Source: JASDSY01 sp041441465
Lineage (GTDB): Bacteria; Muiribacteriota; UBA9980
DNA: 64,000 nt
Reading direction: 5' to 3'
NCBI GenBank assembly: GCA_041441465.1
Contig: JASDSY010000026.1
Location: 246,965 to 310,964, forward strand
Part shown: positions 50,383-58,964 of the stretch, piece after piece
How positions within the stretch are numbered: the first letter of the stretch is position 1
Layout: the number at the start of each line of letters is the position of its first letter
Notes under the pieces: generated by a model
The model's database searches: none
What the model was told of the DNA's origin: nothing
The model's input: the letters and a program-made list of their open reading frames with translations, nothing else
Made by a program: the position numbers and the translations under genes

Positions 50383-52150
50383 TTTTCTTTTCCTCTAATA
50401 TCTCTTTTTTACGCTGTTCAGCCTGCTCTGTCTTATTCTGCGACGGCAGCAGTATTTTGAACGGAATTTTTTCGCCGAAAACCTCGGCAAAAATATCTTC
50501 CGATATCTTTAAATGACTGCTCGACGCAAGGCGTTCTCCGCAAAAAGAGTTCTTGGTAAAATCTATTTCAAGCTCATGTCCGTTAAGTTTCACAGGATTT
50601 CCGGCCGAAATTAAAGCGTGCGTCGGTATCGACATCTGTTTTATCTGTTGAAGATAGGTCGTATGCCAGCCCATTTTTATTTTATCAAACGTAACCTTGC
50701 CGGAAAGTTTAGCTGCCGGCTGTGAAACTTGAGACAAATTGCCGTTCGGAACGCTGCCGGCAAATCCCGGAGCGGTTCTTGCCCCCGGCTGCGGCGGAGC
50801 CTGACGCATGTTCTGCTGAAAAACAGCAAGACGTTCATTTATCATGGCTTCAATTCTTGCGCTGTCGAATACAGGCTGAACATCCGGAACTGCCGATTTT
50901 TCTATAGCTGCCGGCTGCGCGTCTTTTTTAGAAAGAGTTGATTTTATATAAACGAATTCAAGGTGCGAAAGCTGATCAGGCGCATAACGTATTGCCGAAA
51001 GGCATTCTGAAAACATTTCGCTTAGTTTATAAATATATTTTTCATCAGTCGCAGCGGCAATTTCTTTCATATCCGCAAGGTCGTCATCATCATATTCTAG
51101 CAATTCCGCTTCGTTTATGCCTAGCTTAACGAACGTGAGAGTTATCAGGTAAGAATTCAGAGCTTCCAGAAAAGCCAGAATTTCATTGCCGCCTGAATAC
51201 ACTTTCTTTATTATTTTAAGCCCGATATCGGTTTTTTTATCAATAACGCTTTTAATAAAATCACGAAGCATCTTGACCGAATGGATACCGAGCAAGTTTT
51301 CTACCGCCTCTGCTGTTATGGCAGCCCCCTGGCATAACGCTATGACGTATTCCAGCAGCGATAGAGCGTCTCGCATACCGCCCTGCGCTTTTTTTGCAAG
51401 CAATAAAAGCGCGTTTTTTTCATAATTTATTTTTTCGTTTTCATTCCTGGTTTTATTTTCTTCCGTAATTACAAATTCAAGACGTTTTAATATGTCGTAA
51501 ACCTGTATTCTCGAAAAATGAACGAGCTGGCAGCGCGACAAAATCGTCGCCGGCAGTTTATGAAGCTCGGTCGTCGCCAGGATAAAAATAACGTGCTGCG
51601 GCGGCTCCTCGAGCGTCTTCAAAAACGCATTTGCAGCCTGAATCGTAAGCATGTGCGCTTCGTCGAGGATGAATATCTTAAAACGCCCGGATACCGGCAT
51701 GAAGTTAGCATCCTCGCATATTCCTCGTATTTCATCGATTCCGCGGTTCGAAGCGGCGTCTTTTTCTATGATATCCGCAGCGGCGCCTTTTTCAAAATCA
51801 AGGCAATTCGCGCATTTCCCGCACGGTTCATAAGACGTCCTGTCGGTGCAATTCAATATTTTGGCAAATAACCGGGCCATAGATGTTTTTCCGGTACCGC
51901 GCGGCCCCGCGAAAAGATAGGCATGCGAAATCTTATTATATTTTATAGCATTTTTAAAAAAAGACGAAACCTGTTCCTGGCCGCACATATCGGCAAAGCT
52001 TGTAAATCTGTACTTACGGTAAAGCACTTCGCGGACGCTTTTCTTTTCGCCGGCCGCTGACGCAGGCGAAGCGCCGCTAGCCACGACTGTACCGCCGGGC
52101 ACAGCATCCGCTTTATTCAATTCGGGAGTTTTTATGTTCCGTTCGTTCAT
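50315..52150 (-). CDS. dnaX: DNA polymerase III subunit gamma/tau
   Basis: About 611 residues; the AAA+ clamp-loader subunit. YRKYRFTSFADMCGQE leads to Walker A FAGPRGTGKTSMARL, the four-Cys zinc module (C-x8-C-x2-C-x2-C in NCTDRTSYEPCGKCANC), Walker B FILDEAHML and sensor 1 ILATTELHKLPATILSRCQ. The C-terminal part (about 400-613) is variable and would be the tau-type region that binds polymerase and helicase. The gene lies just after tRNA-Ser and SRP RNA, as in Bacillus. ATG 52150 and TTG 52156 are both possible starts; no strong ribosome site distinguishes them. Confidence 0.96.
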   Translation of the reverse strand: MNERNIKTPELNKADAVPGGTVVASGASPASAAGEKKSVREVLYRKYRFTSFADMCGQEQVSSFFKNAIKYNKISHAYLFAGPRGTGKTSMARLFAKILNCTDRTSYEPCGKCANCLDFEKGAAADIIEKDAASNRGIDEIRGICEDANFMPVSGRFKIFILDEAHMLTIQAANAFLKTLEEPPQHVIFILATTELHKLPATILSRCQLVHFSRIQVYDILKRLEFVITEENKTRNENEKINYEKNALLLLAKKAQGGMRDALSLLEYVIALCQGAAITAEAVENLLGIHSVKMLRDFIKSVIDKKTDIGLKIIKKVYSGGNEILAFLEALNSYLITLTFVKLGINEAELLEYDDDDLADMKEIAAATDEKYIYKLSEMFSECLSAIRYAPDQLSHLEFVYIKSTLSKKDAQPAAIEKSAVPDVQPVFDSARIEAMINERLAVFQQNMRQAPPQPGARTAPGFAGSVPNGNLSQVSQPAAKLSGKVTFDKIKMGWHTTYLQQIKQMSIPTHALISAGNPVKLNGHELEIDFTKNSFCGERLASSSHLKISEDIFAEVFGEKIPFKILLPSQNKTEQAEQRKKEILEEKKNDPMVKKILEEFEGEIIGVEEQ

Positions 52151-52201
52151 TTCCAAATTAAATCCCGCCTATACAAATATTAAACCGCACATAATGTTAA
52201 A

Positions 52202-52249
52202 GAAGGCAGGAAAACGCCTGCGTAAAACAGCCAATTAACCTGCCTTCAT
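52202..52249 (-). terminator. Hairpin after SRP RNA
   Basis: GAAGGCAGG (52202-52210) pairs perfectly with CCTGCCTTC (52239-52247). On the minus strand it is followed by TTTAACATT. The U-run is short, so termination may be partial, letting some transcription into dnaX. Confidence 0.6.
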
Positions 52250-52258
52250 AGTGTTTAA

Positions 52259-52370
52259 GGGCCGGAGCTGAGCGCCCCTGTGGCACCCGAAATAAATTAC
52301 TTACCGTTGCTCCCGTCAAGGCCTGGCGGGGTTTATAACCTTTCGCCGCACAGGACCCAACCCCGAACCC
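52259..52370 (-). ncRNA. ffs: Signal recognition particle RNA, small bacterial type
   Basis: About 112 nt on the minus strand. The 5' part reads GGGTCCTGTGCGGCG and the 3' part CCACAGGGGC, giving the closing helix. The apical domain IV has the conserved asymmetric and symmetric loops: CCAGGC on one side and GGGAGCAACGG on the other. The apical loop is TGAC instead of the usual GGAA, so the hairpin reads GGCCT-TGAC-GGG. There is no Alu domain, so it is the 4.5S-like form. It binds Ffh and FtsY for co-translational export. The neighbours tRNA-Ser and dnaX are the classic arrangement. Exact ends are estimated from the helix. Confidence 0.92.
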
Positions 52371-52389
52371 AAAATTTCAATTTATTTAA

Positions 52390-52475
52390 CGGAGAGAGTG
52401 GGATTTGAACCCACGGTACCTTTTGAGCACACACGCTTTCCAGACGTGCTTCTTAAGCCACTCGAACATCTCTCC
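52390..52475 (-). tRNA. trnS: tRNA-Ser (anticodon GGA)
   Basis: An 86-nt class II tRNA. Acceptor GGAGAGA pairs with TCTCTCC, discriminator G. Anticodon stem CACGT/GCGTG (last pair T-G) encloses CTGGAAA, giving GGA, which reads UCC/UCU. A long variable arm (TGTGCTCAAAAGGTACC) is present, and the T arm has GTGGGTTCAAATCCCAC. CCA is not encoded. It starts about 15 nt after the predicted transcription start and is followed 19 nt later by SRP RNA. Confidence 0.96.
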
Positions 52476-52497
52476 AATGTTTTTCGTTAGCTAAAAA

Positions 52498-52526
52498 ATT
52501 TTATCATAATTAGACATTAAAGTCAA
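52498..52526 (-). promoter_or_regulatory. Promoter for tRNA-Ser and SRP RNA
   Basis: On the minus strand TTGACT (52521-52526), 17 nt, TAAAAT (52498-52503) with TGA before the -10 (extended). It would drive tRNA-Ser, SRP RNA and probably dnaX. Confidence 0.7.
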
Positions 52527-52634
52527 GTTAATAAAGATGTTATTTTATTTTTTTAGTAAAATTGCATAAATAACAATTCATATTTTTTTATTAAACGCAA
52601 AACGAACTTTTTTGTTTTTTCTGCCGGCTCTATA

Positions 52635-53633
52635 TTATTTCGAATTCAGCACTTCGATAAGCGGTTTAAAATAAGTAAATTCCTCTATATTAAACTCTTT
52701 ATCGCCGTATTTATTTTCGGCAATAAAATTTTTCAATTCCTTTAAATAAGTAAATACGCCTTCATTGTCTTTATGCCTTTTAAGAAGCTCTTCACGGCCG
52801 TGTATTTTAACGGTGGCAAACATTTCCTTTATTTCCGATTCATTGTATTTTCCGCCGACGAACGTCTTTTCGTTTATCAGCTTAACGCATTCGGCAGAAT
52901 TCTTAGGATCAAGCATCCATTCAACAGCTTTAAGATACCCTTTTATAAATCCTTTTATTTCTTCCGGTTTCATCTCTTTTATCAAATCCTCGCGAATGAC
53001 TATGCCTTCAGGAAAGCACCCCGGAAAATCCGCAGTAGTCGATATAACTTCCCCTTCCGCCTCTTTAACTGCGCGCCCGGCAAAAGGATCGTAATGAATC
53101 ATAGCTTTGATACGGCCGAGCTTAAATGTACCGAGCAGCGACTCTTCCTCAATTTCAACGATTTTAAAATCATCTATTTTAAGATTATTTTTACGGGCAA
53201 ATTTATCAAGATAAAATGAAAATGCAAGCGAATTAACATAAACACCAATATTGGAATTTTTTAGGTTGTCTATTTTCGTTCCTTTTTTCAATATTATCTT
53301 ATCGCCGCCGTCCGACCAGTCCGTTTCCATTAAAAGCTTTAATTTCGCATCATTTCCTATAACGGTGCTGACAGCGCTGCCAATCATCGTTATTGCAAAA
53401 TCAAGACTTTTATCGTTAACCGCCTCGTTTATTTCAATATCATTTGCATATTCGACGCATTCGACATCGAGCCCGTTTTCTTTCCAAAATCCTTTCGCAA
53501 CCGCTATATCAACCGCCGCCCACCCTATCCATTTGCTTTTGCCGTTAATTTTATATGTCCGCGCGGCAGCGATATCTGTCAAACAAAATATTAAAATTAA
53601 TATAAGATTAATACAAACAATCAACTTTTTCAT
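52635..53633 (-). CDS. Periplasmic substrate-binding protein, NMT1/SsuA-like
   Basis: A 332-residue solute-binding protein of the NMT1/THI5-like, ABC-type family that includes thiamine-precursor, taurine and alkanesulfonate binders. A signal peptide (KKLIVCINLILILIFCLTDIAAA) is followed by WIGWAAVDIAVAKGFWKENG, typical of this fold, then DFAITMIGSA and a C-terminal lobe. The Cys before the cleavage site is not in a standard lipobox. No ABC permease or ATPase is adjacent; the ECF genes nearby do not use such proteins. The ligand is unknown. ATG 53633, with AAGG upstream, is preferred over an earlier in-frame TTG. Confidence 0.82.
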   Translation of the reverse strand: MKKLIVCINLILILIFCLTDIAAARTYKINGKSKWIGWAAVDIAVAKGFWKENGLDVECVEYANDIEINEAVNDKSLDFAITMIGSAVSTVIGNDAKLKLLMETDWSDGGDKIILKKGTKIDNLKNSNIGVYVNSLAFSFYLDKFARKNNLKIDDFKIVEIEEESLLGTFKLGRIKAMIHYDPFAGRAVKEAEGEVISTTADFPGCFPEGIVIREDLIKEMKPEEIKGFIKGYLKAVEWMLDPKNSAECVKLINEKTFVGGKYNESEIKEMFATVKIHGREELLKRHKDNEGVFTYLKELKNFIAENKYGDKEFNIEEFTYFKPLIEVLNSK

Positions 53634-53956
53634 GGTAATCCTTATTCCCCTTCTCAAATTAAATAATTAAAATTATAATTTTTTTATATAAATATTATAA
53701 ATAACCTTATTATTATATTACTATTTTTCCTTAAACTTTGCAATTATTAAATAAATTTGTTCCATGCTTAAATTCATTTTCAGGTCCCGCCCCAAGATGA
53801 CATTTCCAAACCATTTCAATAAAAAATACGTAAATATATTAAAATTATGACGTTTTTTTTATAATTCGAATTTTGCACTCTACTAATTTTTTGATTTAAA
53901 AGGCATTTAATCAAAAACAATAAATAAAACTGATTAATAAAAATTAAAAAACACCT
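53634..53956. other. Intergenic region between truA and the binding-protein gene
   Basis: About 320 very AT-rich bases. I see no open frame or RNA. A promoter for the binding-protein gene should lie here but no clear -35/-10 pair was identified. Confidence 0.35.
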
Positions 53957-54781
53957 TTACATACTGACGTTCTCATATTTCACCTTATACAAAAAAAGCC
54001 CGTTAGGCGGAGCCACTACATAAGTGGACCGCATACTATAATCTTTTATTATTTTCAAGGCGTGCTGTTCGTCAAAACGCCCTGAAGCGTAATCCATTAA
54101 AAAACCCACCAGGCGCCTGACCATTTTGTGTAAAAAACCTTCACCTTCAATTAAAAATACGATTATTTTTTTACTCTTGATGTCATAAGCCCTGAAAAAA
54201 TTAACGTCCCTGTAGTATGTCTCAGTGCCGTCGAAATTTATTTCACCGTCACAAAAAGGCGCGGCAAAAAGGCGGCCTTTTAAATTTTTCATCATACTAT
54301 GAATCCTGTCCATATCAATGTGCCTTTTGAAATGCCATGAATATCTGTTCATAAAAACGCTGGCTACGCCGTAATTGACGATATAAACATAAGTTTTGGA
54401 AACCGCGCAGCCGCGCGCATGAAAATCGCCGTCAACTACCTTCACGTTTCGCACTATTATATCGCCGGCGAGCTTGGTATTTAAAAGTTGCTTCAACCCT
54501 TCCGGCGGGATTTTAATTTCGTGTTCCTTTTTAAGGCCGAAGCTGATGATCTGACTAAGCGCATGTACGCCGCGATCAGTCCTGCCCGAACCTTTAGTGC
54601 TTACATCGAAACCAAGAATCGACCGGAGCGCTCTTTCGATTTTCCCCTGCACCGACGGCCACTCATGCTCGCGTCCGGCCTGTTTCTGAAAACCAAAATA
54701 GTCGGTGCCGTCATATTCAATCTTCATGACGATTGTTTTTAATATATCTTCATTAAAATTAGTAAATTTCTTTTTTGCCAT
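53957..54781 (-). CDS. truA: tRNA pseudouridine synthase A
   Basis: A 274-residue enzyme converting uridines 38-40 in the anticodon arm to pseudouridine. VMKIEYDGTDYFGFQKQ opens the fold; GSGRTDRGVHALSQ carries the catalytic Asp69; GEGFLHKMVRRLVG and a C-terminal NGLFLYKV follow, all typical. About 18 residues precede the usual start, and a second ATG at residue 19 would begin with MKIEYDGTDY. The longer form has GGAAT upstream and is kept. It follows ecfT by 109 nt, a neighbourhood common in Firmicutes. Confidence 0.96.
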   Translation of the reverse strand: MAKKKFTNFNEDILKTIVMKIEYDGTDYFGFQKQAGREHEWPSVQGKIERALRSILGFDVSTKGSGRTDRGVHALSQIISFGLKKEHEIKIPPEGLKQLLNTKLAGDIIVRNVKVVDGDFHARGCAVSKTYVYIVNYGVASVFMNRYSWHFKRHIDMDRIHSMMKNLKGRLFAAPFCDGEINFDGTETYYRDVNFFRAYDIKSKKIIVFLIEGEGFLHKMVRRLVGFLMDYASGRFDEQHALKIIKDYSMRSTYVVAPPNGLFLYKVKYENVSM

Positions 54782-54890
54782 TTTATTATTCCATTATATT
54801 GCCTGCAATACGAGGCATTTTCTTATAAATAATTCAATATCTCGCTTCAAAAACAATTTTAAACAAAATGCTGGCCCTGTTATTCGAGTC

Positions 54891-55706
54891 TTAAAATCCG
54901 CTAAATGATTTAAAATAAATGACCAGCACCGGAAAAATCACGGCAAGCACGATAACGAACATAAGATAATCATAAAAACTTTCATGCCGACGTTTATATT
55001 TTGTCCGCCCTGCGCCGCCGGCGTAACATCGGCTTTCCATAGCCACGGCCAGTTCGTCAGCCCTTTTAAAAGACATTATAAAAAGCGGTATAAGAAGCGG
55101 AATGAAATTCGACAATTTTTTGAAAATATTTCCGTCGCTGAAGTTTGCCCCGCGCGCTTCCTGCGCACGTTTTATCTTATCCACTTCAGAAACGAGCGTC
55201 GGAATAAATCTTAAGGCTATCGTAAGCATGAGCGAAAACTCGTGAACTGGAAATTTGAAGTATTTCAACGGCCGCAGGCACTCTTCTATTCCGTCGGAAA
55301 GCTCGATCGGCGAAGTGGTAAGGGTCAACAGCGTCGAAAATATGACAAGAAGCATTACACGCATAAAAAATACAAACGCCTGAGAAAGCCCTTCCTCGGT
55401 TATCGTAATTATTCCGAACTGCCATATAACGTTAGTGCCTTCGGTAAAAAGTATATTCAACACAAATGTTATCAAAAACAAAAAAATCAAAGGTTTCAGG
55501 CCGCGCCATAAAAATTGAGCCTTTAACCTGGCAAATCTTAGTATTATCCAGCAAAATCCTAGCAGATAAAAATAAAGCCAGAAACTTTTAATCATGAATA
55601 TGCAGATAGTCAGAATAAAAAGCGAAATAATTTTTAATTTGGGCGAGGCTTTATGTATGAATGAGCCGGTAGGCATGTACTGGCCTAAAATAATATCATT
55701 TAGCAT
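54891..55706 (-). CDS. ecfT: Energy-coupling factor transporter transmembrane subunit EcfT
   Basis: A 271-residue membrane protein with about five to six helices, the T component of vitamin/micronutrient ECF transporters. It couples the ATPase to S components. The conserved cytoplasmic coupling segments are visible: ALRFIPTLVSEVDKIKRAQEARG (in parts ALRFIPTLV, IKRAQEARGA) and the second A-R-G-like SRCYAGGAGRTKY. It overlaps the ATPase gene by 11 nt. No S component is encoded nearby, so it probably serves several S proteins elsewhere (group II type). Confidence 0.94.
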   Translation of the reverse strand: MLNDIILGQYMPTGSFIHKASPKLKIISLFILTICIFMIKSFWLYFYLLGFCWIILRFARLKAQFLWRGLKPLIFLFLITFVLNILFTEGTNVIWQFGIITITEEGLSQAFVFFMRVMLLVIFSTLLTLTTSPIELSDGIEECLRPLKYFKFPVHEFSLMLTIALRFIPTLVSEVDKIKRAQEARGANFSDGNIFKKLSNFIPLLIPLFIMSFKRADELAVAMESRCYAGGAGRTKYKRRHESFYDYLMFVIVLAVIFPVLVIYFKSFSGF

Positions 55707-56556
55707 AGTTTAAAACAATGCCCCTTACTAGTTCGTCTAACGTTATAGGAATATCCTGAAATTTAAAGCCGTGTTTCATTAATTTATGCGCGCATGCCGC
55801 CGAAGGAACCGTACCGGTCTGCATTTCAATGAGCTTTTCAGCGTTAGAAAATATTTCGCGCGGAGTTCCCGCCATGGCAATACGTCCATTTTCCATACAG
55901 TAAATATAATCAGAAAGTTCGGCTGCATATTCGAGATTATGCGATACCATTATTATTGAAATATCAAGATTGCTCTTTAAATCGTTCATCAAATGCGCGA
56001 AATTTTCACACGATGTCGGGTCAAGGCCGGCCATAGGTTCGTCAAGGACAAGCACTTTAGGCTCCATGACGAGAACGCCGGCAATCGCTATTTTTCTAAG
56101 GTTGCCTCCGGAAAGTTCAAACGGCGATTTATTTAAAGTTTCACGCGTAATCTTCATCAGTTCAGCGACTTTTAATACCTGGCGCTCTATCTCCTCTGGC
56201 TTTTTTCCGAGCTGCTCCGGGCCGAACGCAATATCTTCATATACTGTTTCTTCAAATACCTGATCTTCGGGATACTGAAAAACCATCCCGACCTGCGTGC
56301 ATAATTTTTTCATATCCGGCTTTTTCGCGTTCCCGATATCGAGACCAGGCCAAGATACCGTTCCTGAGCTCGGCCTGCGCTGTCCGTTTAAAAGCTGGAC
56401 AAGCGTCGATTTACCGGAGCCGGTATGACCGATCAAGCTTATTATATCCCCCGAGTTTATTTTGAAATCGACATCGGTAAGCGCCGCGCACTCGGTCGGC
56501 AAGCCCTGATTATACACAAAGCATGCTTTATTTAATTCAATTAACGTTTTCTTCAA
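55696..56556 (-). CDS. ecfA: Energy-coupling factor transporter ATPase EcfA
   Basis: A 286-residue ABC ATPase. Walker A GHTGSGKST, Q-loop FQYPEDQVFEETVYEDIAFG, signature ELSGGNLRKIAIAGVL (LSGGN in place of LSGGQ), Walker B VLVLDEPMAGLDP and the switch His in VSHNLEYA are in order. The FEETVYEDIAFGP wording is EcfA2-like. Most organisms with this order have two ATPase genes (ecfA1-ecfA2); only one is here, so it either forms a homodimer or its partner lies elsewhere. The start is TTG, with GGTG five bases ahead. Confidence 0.93.
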   Translation of the reverse strand: MKKTLIELNKACFVYNQGLPTECAALTDVDFKINSGDIISLIGHTGSGKSTLVQLLNGQRRPSSGTVSWPGLDIGNAKKPDMKKLCTQVGMVFQYPEDQVFEETVYEDIAFGPEQLGKKPEEIERQVLKVAELMKITRETLNKSPFELSGGNLRKIAIAGVLVMEPKVLVLDEPMAGLDPTSCENFAHLMNDLKSNLDISIIMVSHNLEYAAELSDYIYCMENGRIAMAGTPREIFSNAEKLIEMQTGTVPSAACAHKLMKHGFKFQDIPITLDELVRGIVLNYAK

Positions 56557-56712
56557 ATCAGCACCATTTAACTATGAATTCAATCGAAAATCTTTTCATT
56601 TTACCATTATTTCATATTATTTTCAATCATTTTTAATCAGGCGGTAAAATTCACGGTCTGAATTTATAGACTTTATTTATTTTCCCTAATCAAGGCAGTA
56701 TTAACAAGGAAA

Positions 56713-57984
56713 TTATTTTATTTCCTTTATCTTATCACCGGGCGCACCGCAAACCGGGCAATTTTTAGGATGATTTTCGCCTTTAAAAGTATGGCCGCAG
56801 GAAGTGCAGGTATAATATTTACTGACGCTTATATCGCCGCCTTTTAAATATGCCATCTGCGCCTCGCTGAAAAGACGCGCGTGGATTTTCTCGGCTTCCA
56901 TGGCATCCGAAAAAGAGTATCTGGCAAGGCCGAACCCGCCGTCTAAAGCATGTTCAAGATACTGCTTATACATGACATCAACTTCATATCTTTCGCCGCT
57001 TTGCGATTTTTTTAAATTTTCGGCAAGGTCGTTTTCAGTATTTAAAATACTATAATGGTTCATGGCGTGATAAAATTCGGCATCGGCGGCCGCATTAAAT
57101 AAAGAGCTCAACCCTGGCAGCCCTTTTTCAGATGCTTTCTGCGCAAATATCTTATATTTTACATGAGCTGCGCATTCATTAAAAAACGAATCTCTCAATT
57201 TCTCCTTAAGTGCTGGATCGCTTAATTCCCTGTCATAAATAAATCCGTCGATGGTTATATGTTTAAAACAAAGCGCATTTTTATCGTCATAATAAAAATT
57301 CAAAATATGATGATAAGCCAGATTATTATCAACTTTTAGGGAATCAATGCTTTCGATCCGCGCGCCGCCGCCGCCTGATACCAATAATTTTATTCCGTCC
57401 GCCTCAGTTTCGAAAAAACTGTGGACATGTCCGCAAACTATATATTTTACTTTGTCTTTGTATGGAGCATAAACAGCTTTTAATTTGCTGAATTCTTCCG
57501 CGCTTATAGAATTCCGGCAAATGCCGTTAGGAGGCGGAATATGAAAAAAAAGCATTACATTATCACGAATATCGCTTTTTAAAACTTCTTCAAAAAAATC
57601 AAGAGCCGCATTATCGAATTTTCTGGCAGAGTTATCAAGAAAAACCAGCAGTAATTTATCATCGCAAACAGCATAATTTTTAGCGCCGAAATATTTCTCA
57701 TAAAAATCAGTATCATGATTACCGCATATGGTATAAACAGGAAGAGGCGAGATTAAATTTATAAATTCAGAAACATTTTTATATAGTTTTTCCAGGCCGA
57801 TCGGGACAATATCACCTAATATCACATTAAAATCAGCATTTTGAATTGTCAATGCGCGGGCGAAATCCATCATTATCGAAGTTCCAAGACCATCGCATCC
57901 TGGATCGCCTATAGCGTTAAACGAATTGATTTTATTAAGCCTTAAAACCTTACAGGCAGGTTTTACAATTTTTTCGTCATTCAT
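56713..57984 (-). CDS. Metallophosphatase-rubrerythrin-rubredoxin fusion
   Basis: A 423-residue three-part protein. Residues about 20-250 are a calcineurin-like metallophosphoesterase: GDIVP, CGNHD (His89), FFHIPP and CGHVH (His186, His188) are present, but the first motif reads GDPG instead of D-x-H, so one metal ligand is missing or replaced. Residues about 258-385 are a ferritin-like diiron domain with Glu270, E303-x2-H306, Glu331/Glu334 and E365-x2-H368, the rubrerythrin ligand set. Residues 391-423 are a rubredoxin-type iron site (CTSCG, CPVCG). Rubrerythrins reduce peroxide; coupling to a phosphatase is unusual. ATG 57984 follows GGGGGTG directly; an in-frame GTG at 57990 is within that ribosome site. 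Confidence 0.85.
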   Translation of the reverse strand: MNDEKIVKPACKVLRLNKINSFNAIGDPGCDGLGTSIMMDFARALTIQNADFNVILGDIVPIGLEKLYKNVSEFINLISPLPVYTICGNHDTDFYEKYFGAKNYAVCDDKLLLVFLDNSARKFDNAALDFFEEVLKSDIRDNVMLFFHIPPPNGICRNSISAEEFSKLKAVYAPYKDKVKYIVCGHVHSFFETEADGIKLLVSGGGGARIESIDSLKVDNNLAYHHILNFYYDDKNALCFKHITIDGFIYDRELSDPALKEKLRDSFFNECAAHVKYKIFAQKASEKGLPGLSSLFNAAADAEFYHAMNHYSILNTENDLAENLKKSQSGERYEVDVMYKQYLEHALDGGFGLARYSFSDAMEAEKIHARLFSEAQMAYLKGGDISVSKYYTCTSCGHTFKGENHPKNCPVCGAPGDKIKEIK

Positions 57985-58013
57985 AAGCACCCCCGTCAGC
58001 TATTTTTTTCAAG

Positions 58014-58022
58014 ATTATAACA
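58014..58022 (-). promoter_or_regulatory. Extended -10 for the metallophosphatase-rubrerythrin gene
   Basis: On the minus strand TGTTATAAT is a perfect extended -10 (TGn plus TATAAT). The -35 position is weak (TTTATT). It lies 30-39 nt before the ATG and diverges from the xdhC promoter. Confidence 0.5.
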
Positions 58023-58067
58023 TAAAACTTCTTAGTAATAAAGGATAGAGTTATACGTAATTTTTTC

Positions 58068-58096
58068 TTGAATAAACGATGCATTTGATGTATAAT
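58068..58096 (+). promoter_or_regulatory. Promoter for xdhC-nadK
   Basis: TTGAAT (58068-58073), 17 nt, TATAAT (58091-58096). Transcription is expected near 58103, about 30 nt before the xdhC ATG. Confidence 0.75.
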
Positions 58097-58133
58097 GCCG
58101 TTAAATAATACTAACTGAAGGACGAATCGACCG

Positions 58134-58964
58134 ATGGAAAAAATATTTGAAGAAATAATAAACTTAAAGAAAAAAAGAACATCTTTCGCAGTGGCGACTA
58201 TTGTAGAAAGTACCGGATCAACCCCGAGAAAAATCGGCTCGAAAATGATAGTAAAGCAGGACGGCACAATATCAGGTACGATAGGCGGCGGCCCGCTTGA
58301 GCATACCGTAATTATGGAAGCGCAAAAAATATTAAAAGACGGCAAAGCGAAAAAACTTTCATTCGAATTAGCCGATTTAAAGCTTACCTGCGGCGGCAAT
58401 GTAGAAGTTTTCGTAGAACCGTTCCTGGCGCGCGAACGTGTCCTGATATTCGGCGCCGGCCATATCGGCCAATGTCTCGCGCCGCTTCTTTTAAAATGCG
58501 GATTCGGCGTAACGGTGATAGACAGCCGTCAAAAATACCTCGAAAACCAAATTTTCGACGATTGCGACAAAATTAACGTAAAGGGCTATGAAGTAACGCA
58601 ATTAAACGAACACGCCGCCGAATTAAAACTTACAGGCGAAGATTACATAGTAATAGTAACGCACGGCCATGAATATTCAGACGGCAAAGTGCTGAATTTC
58701 GCGCTCGAGCAGTTAAAAGAGTTCAAATATATGGGCATGATAGGCTCCGCAAATAAAGTGGCCACATGCATGAATGGCCTTATGCAAAAAGGGTTTACTG
58801 AAGAAACACTAAAAAAAGTTTACGCGCCGATAGGGCTTGACACCGGCGGCGAAACACCCGACGAAATAGCCGTCGCTATAACCGCCGAAATATTAAAAGA
58901 AAAATATTCAAGGACAGGATTAAATGTCAAAAATAAAAAAGGTTTTTTTGCTTCTAAATCATAA
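58134..58964 (+). CDS. xdhC: XdhC/CoxI-family molybdenum-hydroxylase maturation protein
   Basis: A 276-residue protein of the XdhC family, which binds molybdenum cofactor and prepares it for xanthine dehydrogenase-type enzymes. The N-terminal half has AVATIVESTGSTPRKIG and SGTIGGGPLE; the C-terminal Rossmann half has LIFGAGHIGQCLAPLL and the family motif PIGLDTGGETPDEIA. The target hydroxylase is not in the window. Some relatives mature selenium-dependent molybdenum hydroxylases, which would fit a genome with selA/selB, but this is inference. The ribosome site AAGGA is 11 nt before the ATG, rather far. The gene overlaps nadK by 41 nt. Confidence 0.9.
   Translation: MEKIFEEIINLKKKRTSFAVATIVESTGSTPRKIGSKMIVKQDGTISGTIGGGPLEHTVIMEAQKILKDGKAKKLSFELADLKLTCGGNVEVFVEPFLARERVLIFGAGHIGQCLAPLLLKCGFGVTVIDSRQKYLENQIFDDCDKINVKGYEVTQLNEHAAELKLTGEDYIVIVTHGHEYSDGKVLNFALEQLKEFKYMGMIGSANKVATCMNGLMQKGFTEETLKKVYAPIGLDTGGETPDEIAVAITAEILKEKYSRTGLNVKNKKGFFASKS

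Noticed and set aside
52390..52475. Long-variable-arm tRNA as possible tRNA-Sec (selC)
   Set aside because: Anticodon is GGA, not TCA, and the acceptor/T-arm lengths fit tRNA-Ser.
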